Source of the DNA: Methanomassiliicoccaceae archaeon
GTDB taxonomy: Archaea; Thermoplasmatota; Thermoplasmata; Methanomassiliicoccales; Methanomethylophilaceae
Direction of reading: 5' to 3'
Length of the DNA: 14,972 nucleotides
Assembly (NCBI GenBank): GCA_009784745.1
Contig: WQXR01000026.1
Location: 1 to 14,972, forward strand
Shown: one piece after another, positions 13,691 through 14,972 of the stretch
How the letters are laid out: each line of letters begins with the position of its first letter
How positions within the stretch are numbered: the stretch's first letter is position 1
Translations under genes and position numbers: made by a program
Notes under the pieces: generated by a model
The model's input: the letters and a program-made list of their open reading frames with translations, nothing else
Database searches by the model: none
Told to the model about the DNA's origin: nothing

Positions 13691-14813
13691 CCGATCCCGC
13701 CTTGTTCTTTTTAGCCAAGAATCGTTTGTATGATATTTGCGTCATACCGGCAACGGCCGCGAATGCGAAACCGATTATGAATTCCATTATCAACGTTTCC
13801 TGATTGATGATGTTGAAGTTGAATGCCACAAGTATCGTGTCCAATGCCGCTTGGATGATAAATGCCGCCCCGATTATCATCATCGTACCGACGATGAATC
13901 CCAGTGTCACTCTGTTATGTTCTATGTAACGCCCTAAGAATTTTCCGAAATCATTGCATATGTATGCAAATGCAAGCACCCAAAGCGCGTTCGACATGAA
14001 TACCAGTATACGTTGCCAGTCCGACGGTATCGTGGGGTCGGTGGCCGCTATGATGCCCAGCGCGATACCGACGACGAAAAGAAGTAGCGCAGCAACCGAA
14101 AAAATTACGGTAAGATCGCCTGATCTGAGCCTCTTGATCATGTTCATTGTAAATTTGACAAGACGTTCTGCCAGACGGTACGCGTAGATACATAACAAAA
14201 GGCCTATCGCGAATATTATGAAAATACCCGTTCCGTTGTATATGTACGATATATTTCCCGTGTCGTTATAACTCATGAAGATAGGTATCATCAATGCGAG
14301 TGAGATCGCTATCATCACGAAACCTATCGGCGCCAACAGTCTTTTCCTTTTGTCGTTGTCCTTTAATATCTTCGTTAGTACGTAGAAAGCGCCCTCTAAT
14401 CCGGGCGCCTGTTTCACATACACTTTTTTTACGGAATCAACTTTGACGCGTGCGGTTATCATCGGATAAACGAATTCATCCTCTGCGCCGTCGCTTACCA
14501 ATACGGCACGGTCAGGGTTGACCTCGTTCATAACTATCTCTAACTCATCCGCTATCCTTTTATCCGATCGCTGGCCTACTTTCGTGTCGCCGCATATGAG
14601 CGCGAGTTCCGCGTCCTTGCCTTCTGCTCTCAATTCGTTGTATACTTTGATAGCAGCGTATATCGTATTGATGTCAGAATCTTCCGGATCTGCGATGCCC
14701 AGCATCGTCGCTGCGTTGGAAACTGCATCGTATCCGATCGCGGGCGTTCCCACACCTCCCTTTTCACCGAAATCGTCGTCCCTGTCGACGACCAGTACAA
14801 GAGTCCTGCTCAT
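13677..14813 (-). CDS. DUF373 family membrane protein
   Basis: The 378-residue product has an archaeal DUF373 N-terminal domain: LVLVVDRDDDFGEKGG (about 5-20), VGTPAIGYDAVSNAA, LGIADPEDSDINTIYAAIK (39-57), LALICGDTKVGQRSDKRIAD, and VLVSDGAEDEFVYPMI (about 103-118). A membrane part of about five or six helices follows from about residue 165, ending in a basic tail (YKRFLAKKNK). The cytosolic domain is Toprim/Rossmann-like in appearance, but the function is unknown. ATG 14813 is chosen; GTG 14816 is one codon earlier. A TATA box at 14837-14844 places transcription at about 14815, so the mRNA is probably leaderless. It overlaps mptE by 14 bases, forming a two-gene unit. Confidence 0.9.
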   Translation of the reverse strand: MSRTLVLVVDRDDDFGEKGGVGTPAIGYDAVSNAATMLGIADPEDSDINTIYAAIKVYNELRAEGKDAELALICGDTKVGQRSDKRIADELEIVMNEVNPDRAVLVSDGAEDEFVYPMITARVKVDSVKKVYVKQAPGLEGAFYVLTKILKDNDKRKRLLAPIGFVMIAISLALMIPIFMSYNDTGNISYIYNGTGIFIIFAIGLLLCIYAYRLAERLVKFTMNMIKRLRSGDLTVIFSVAALLLFVVGIALGIIAATDPTIPSDWQRILVFMSNALWVLAFAYICNDFGKFLGRYIEHNRVTLGFIVGTMMIIGAAFIIQAALDTILVAFNFNIINQETLIMEFIIGFAFAAVAGMTQISYKRFLAKKNKAGSDALQ

Positions 14814-14836
14814 CACGGAAAGAGTGTTGTGTGCCT

Positions 14837-14844
14837 ATTATATC
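14837..14844 (-). promoter_or_regulatory. TATA box of the DUF373-mptE operon
   Basis: The minus strand reads AAAGATATAATAGG. The predicted start near 14815 coincides with the first codon of DUF373, indicating a leaderless transcript. The box sits in the 62-base gap after the preceding gene's stop. Confidence 0.6.
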
Positions 14845-14875
14845 TTTTTGCTTGCTGGAAGTTTTTGAAAGAATA

Positions 14876-14972
14876 TCAAAAGAGGTTCAGCGCATCTTCC
14901 AGTTTTCCCATTTCTATGGGTGTCGTGAGATCCCCGACCAGTGCGCCTTTGCTGTTCGCTATCAGACACGGA
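14876..14972 (-). CDS. C-terminal end of a probable translation initiation factor 6 (aIF6)
   Basis: Only the last 31 codons are in the window, ending with TGA at 14876-14878. The visible tail reads PCLIANSKGALVGDLTTPIE followed by MGKLEDALNLF. This resembles the last repeat of archaeal aIF6, which binds the large ribosomal subunit and keeps the subunits apart: a Cys/Ala-Asn-x-x-Gly-Ala-Leu-Val-Gly core, a TTP/TTG turn and a final EDAL-type helix. The call rests on a short fragment and could be wrong. Confidence 0.6.
   Translation of the reverse strand, partial: PCLIANSKGALVGDLTTPIEMGKLEDALNLF

Overview
The window reads as the chromosome of a methanogenic archaeon, most likely of the order Methanomassiliicoccales (Methanomethylophilaceae-like). 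The evidence is an archaeal SRP RNA, a methanogenesis marker 2 protein, an archaeal MptE-type pterin enzyme, DUF373 and a probable aIF6 C-terminus, archaeal TATA-box promoters with short or absent leaders, and one small gene with an in-frame UAG, as expected of a pyrrolysine user. Of 15 readable stop codons 14 are TGA, one is TAG and none is TAA. The order-level assignment is inference; no pyl genes lie in the window.

Layout. 1-1447 (minus): a sodium:solute symporter running off the left edge, preceded by a 35-residue symporter small accessory protein. 1627-1941 (plus): SRP RNA, whose 3' end is antisense to the end of the next gene. 1921-3894 (minus): methanogenesis marker 2, a winged-helix-like protein, and a 93-codon gene whose codon 50 is TAG. 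3895-4108: divergent control region with two plus-strand TATA boxes and three 12-bp-spaced TGATAAC repeats. 4109-6202 (plus): anaerobic ribonucleotide reductase NrdD, ending in a hairpin-plus-T-tract terminator.

6418-9120 (plus): a three-gene ABC importer of the nitrate/sulfonate/taurine (NMT1/SsuA) type: binding protein, permease, ATPase. The binding protein appears circularly permuted: the segment that should open the mature domain sits at its C-terminus. 9121-9376 holds a strong hairpin and a 33-bp tandem repeat in front of a stand-alone AAA/DUF4143 ATPase (9377-10717). From 10773 to the right edge everything is on the minus strand: a site-2 (M50) membrane protease, a RelBE-like toxin-antitoxin pair whose toxin is frameshifted, MptE overlapping DUF373, and the C-terminal end of a probable aIF6.

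Together this is mostly core methanogen housekeeping (SRP, dNTP synthesis, pterin cofactor, membrane proteolysis) mixed with transport and two small accessory-type loci (AAA/DUF4143 and the toxin-antitoxin pair). The points most worth following are the amber-containing gene, the permuted binding protein, the SRP RNA/marker 2 antisense overlap, and the decayed toxin.
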